DNA of 6,898 nt from Chloroflexi bacterium RBG_13_53_26 (GTDB lineage: Bacteria; Chloroflexota; Dehalococcoidia; UBA2247; RBG-13-53-26), in the NCBI GenBank assembly GCA_001795035.1, contig MGMW01000071.1, positions 1 to 6,898 of the forward strand. Reading direction: 5' to 3'. The notes under the pieces are model-generated. The model did not search any database, was not told the DNA's origin, and saw only the letters and a program-made list of their open reading frames with translations. Below are positions 6,341 to 6,898 of the stretch, piece by piece (position 1 is the first letter of the stretch; each line of letters begins with the position of its first letter). The position numbers were made by a program, and so were the translations under genes.

Positions 6341-6898
6341 TCAGAACTCCACTTTCGGCACTTCGGATTTTGCCTGCTCGGTTGCCTCGAAGTAATCGAC
6401 TTTTTCCACGCCGGCTCGTTTGCAGAAGAACGACCCGAAGAATTGCCTAGTGTAAGAGTTTAGCAGCTTGGCCGCTTCGTTATACCGTGTGCGGGCGACT
6501 GCTATCCGGTTTTCAGTACCTTCAAGTTGGGTCTGAAGGTCTCGGAAGTTTTCGTTGGCCTTTAATTGTGGATAGTTTTCTTGCAGCATCAAAAGGCGGG
6601 ACAAAAATCCGGTGAGCTGGTTGGACGCTTCGATTTTGTCGGCCCTGTTGCCTGACTGGAAATATTTTTCCCTGGACTTGGCGATATTCTCGAACAAATC
6701 TTTTTCGTGCTCTGCGTACCCTTTGACGGTATTGACCAGGTTGGGCACGAGGTCGAGCCTTCGCTGCAAGGCGGCGTCGATATCGGCCCAGCCTTTTTCG
6801 GCGCCCTGTTCGAGGTTGACTGCTTTATTATAGCCGCTGACGTACCAACGGAAAACTCCCAGTACGATAAGAAGTATAACAATCAATACTGCTATAAG
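6341..6898 (-). CDS. lemA: LemA family membrane-anchored protein, 5' end outside the window
   Basis: LemA proteins have one N-terminal membrane helix and a coiled-coil helical-bundle domain; their molecular function is not settled. The hydrophobic segment (LIAVLIVILLIVLGVF) begins at the right edge, followed by SGYNKAVNLEQGAEKGWADID and the family signature LQRRLDLVPNLVNTVKGYAEHE. Later come ENYPQLKANENFRDLQTQLEGTENRIAVARTRYNEA, all typical of LemA, and the protein ends in VPKVEF as LemA proteins commonly do. The frame stays open to position 6898 and the only start-like codon near the edge is TTG at 6886, inside the membrane helix, so the true start most likely lies a few codons beyond the window. 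About 185 residues are present, close to full length. It is the upstream gene of a likely two-gene unit with the thioesterase. Confidence 0.93.
   Translation of the reverse strand, partial: LIAVLIVILLIVLGVFRWYVSGYNKAVNLEQGAEKGWADIDAALQRRLDLVPNLVNTVKGYAEHEKDLFENIAKSREKYFQSGNRADKIEASNQLTGFLSRLLMLQENYPQLKANENFRDLQTQLEGTENRIAVARTRYNEAAKLLNSYTRQFFGSFFCKRAGVEKVDYFEATEQAKSEVPKVEF

Noticed and set aside
6884..6886. TTG as the start codon of lemA
   Set aside because: It lies inside the hydrophobic membrane helix, and the frame continues open to the window edge, so an upstream start outside the window is more likely.

Overview
The window holds four protein-coding genes in two convergent pairs. There are no RNA genes, insertion sequences, CRISPR arrays or origins that I can support. 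Composition is close to half GC and coding density is very high. A two-ATPase 2-hydroxyacyl-CoA dehydratase activase fused to a dehydratase-like region points to an anaerobic or facultatively anaerobic bacterium, because this enzyme family depends on oxygen-labile iron-sulfur clusters. The mix of genes would fit an uncultured sediment or gut bacterium, for instance a Planctomycetes/Phycisphaerae-type genome, but that placement is a guess and nothing in the sequence is lineage-diagnostic.

Layout. Positions 1-73 are a short upstream region with a weak promoter-like arrangement and a Shine-Dalgarno that favours a start at 74. Positions 74-4762 (+) encode a giant protein of 1562 residues: two ASKHA (BadF/BadG/BcrA/BcrD, HgdC-type) ATPase domains in tandem, a cysteine cluster, a DUF2229-type activase-associated domain, and a region resembling the HgdB/HgdA dehydratase subunits. 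A 40-nt gap (4763-4802) is almost entirely an inverted repeat that would bury the next gene's Shine-Dalgarno. Positions 4803-5780 (+) encode a 325-residue protein of unknown function: an N-terminal module like the beta-hairpin arm domain of phage-type integrases, a long Ala/Glu/Arg coiled coil with exact 28-residue repeats, and a C-terminal four-cysteine zinc-ribbon-like knuckle. A 51-nt convergent gap (5781-5831) has two small hairpins. On the minus strand, lemA (partial, running off the right edge, 6898-6341) is followed after 26 nt by a hotdog-fold acyl-CoA thioesterase (6314-5832), probably one operon.

How they fit together. The activase fusion is predicted to use ATP hydrolysis to push an electron to low potential for a radical or reductive reaction on a CoA-thioester-like or other substrate; the substrate is unknown. 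The thioesterase also acts on acyl-CoAs but lies in a separate, opposing unit, so a pathway link is only a possibility. The coiled-coil protein and LemA have no evident metabolic link. The most unusual items are the single-chain pseudo-dimer activase with four retained cluster cysteines, and the integrase-arm/coiled-coil/zinc-knuckle protein behind a hairpin-masked ribosome binding site.
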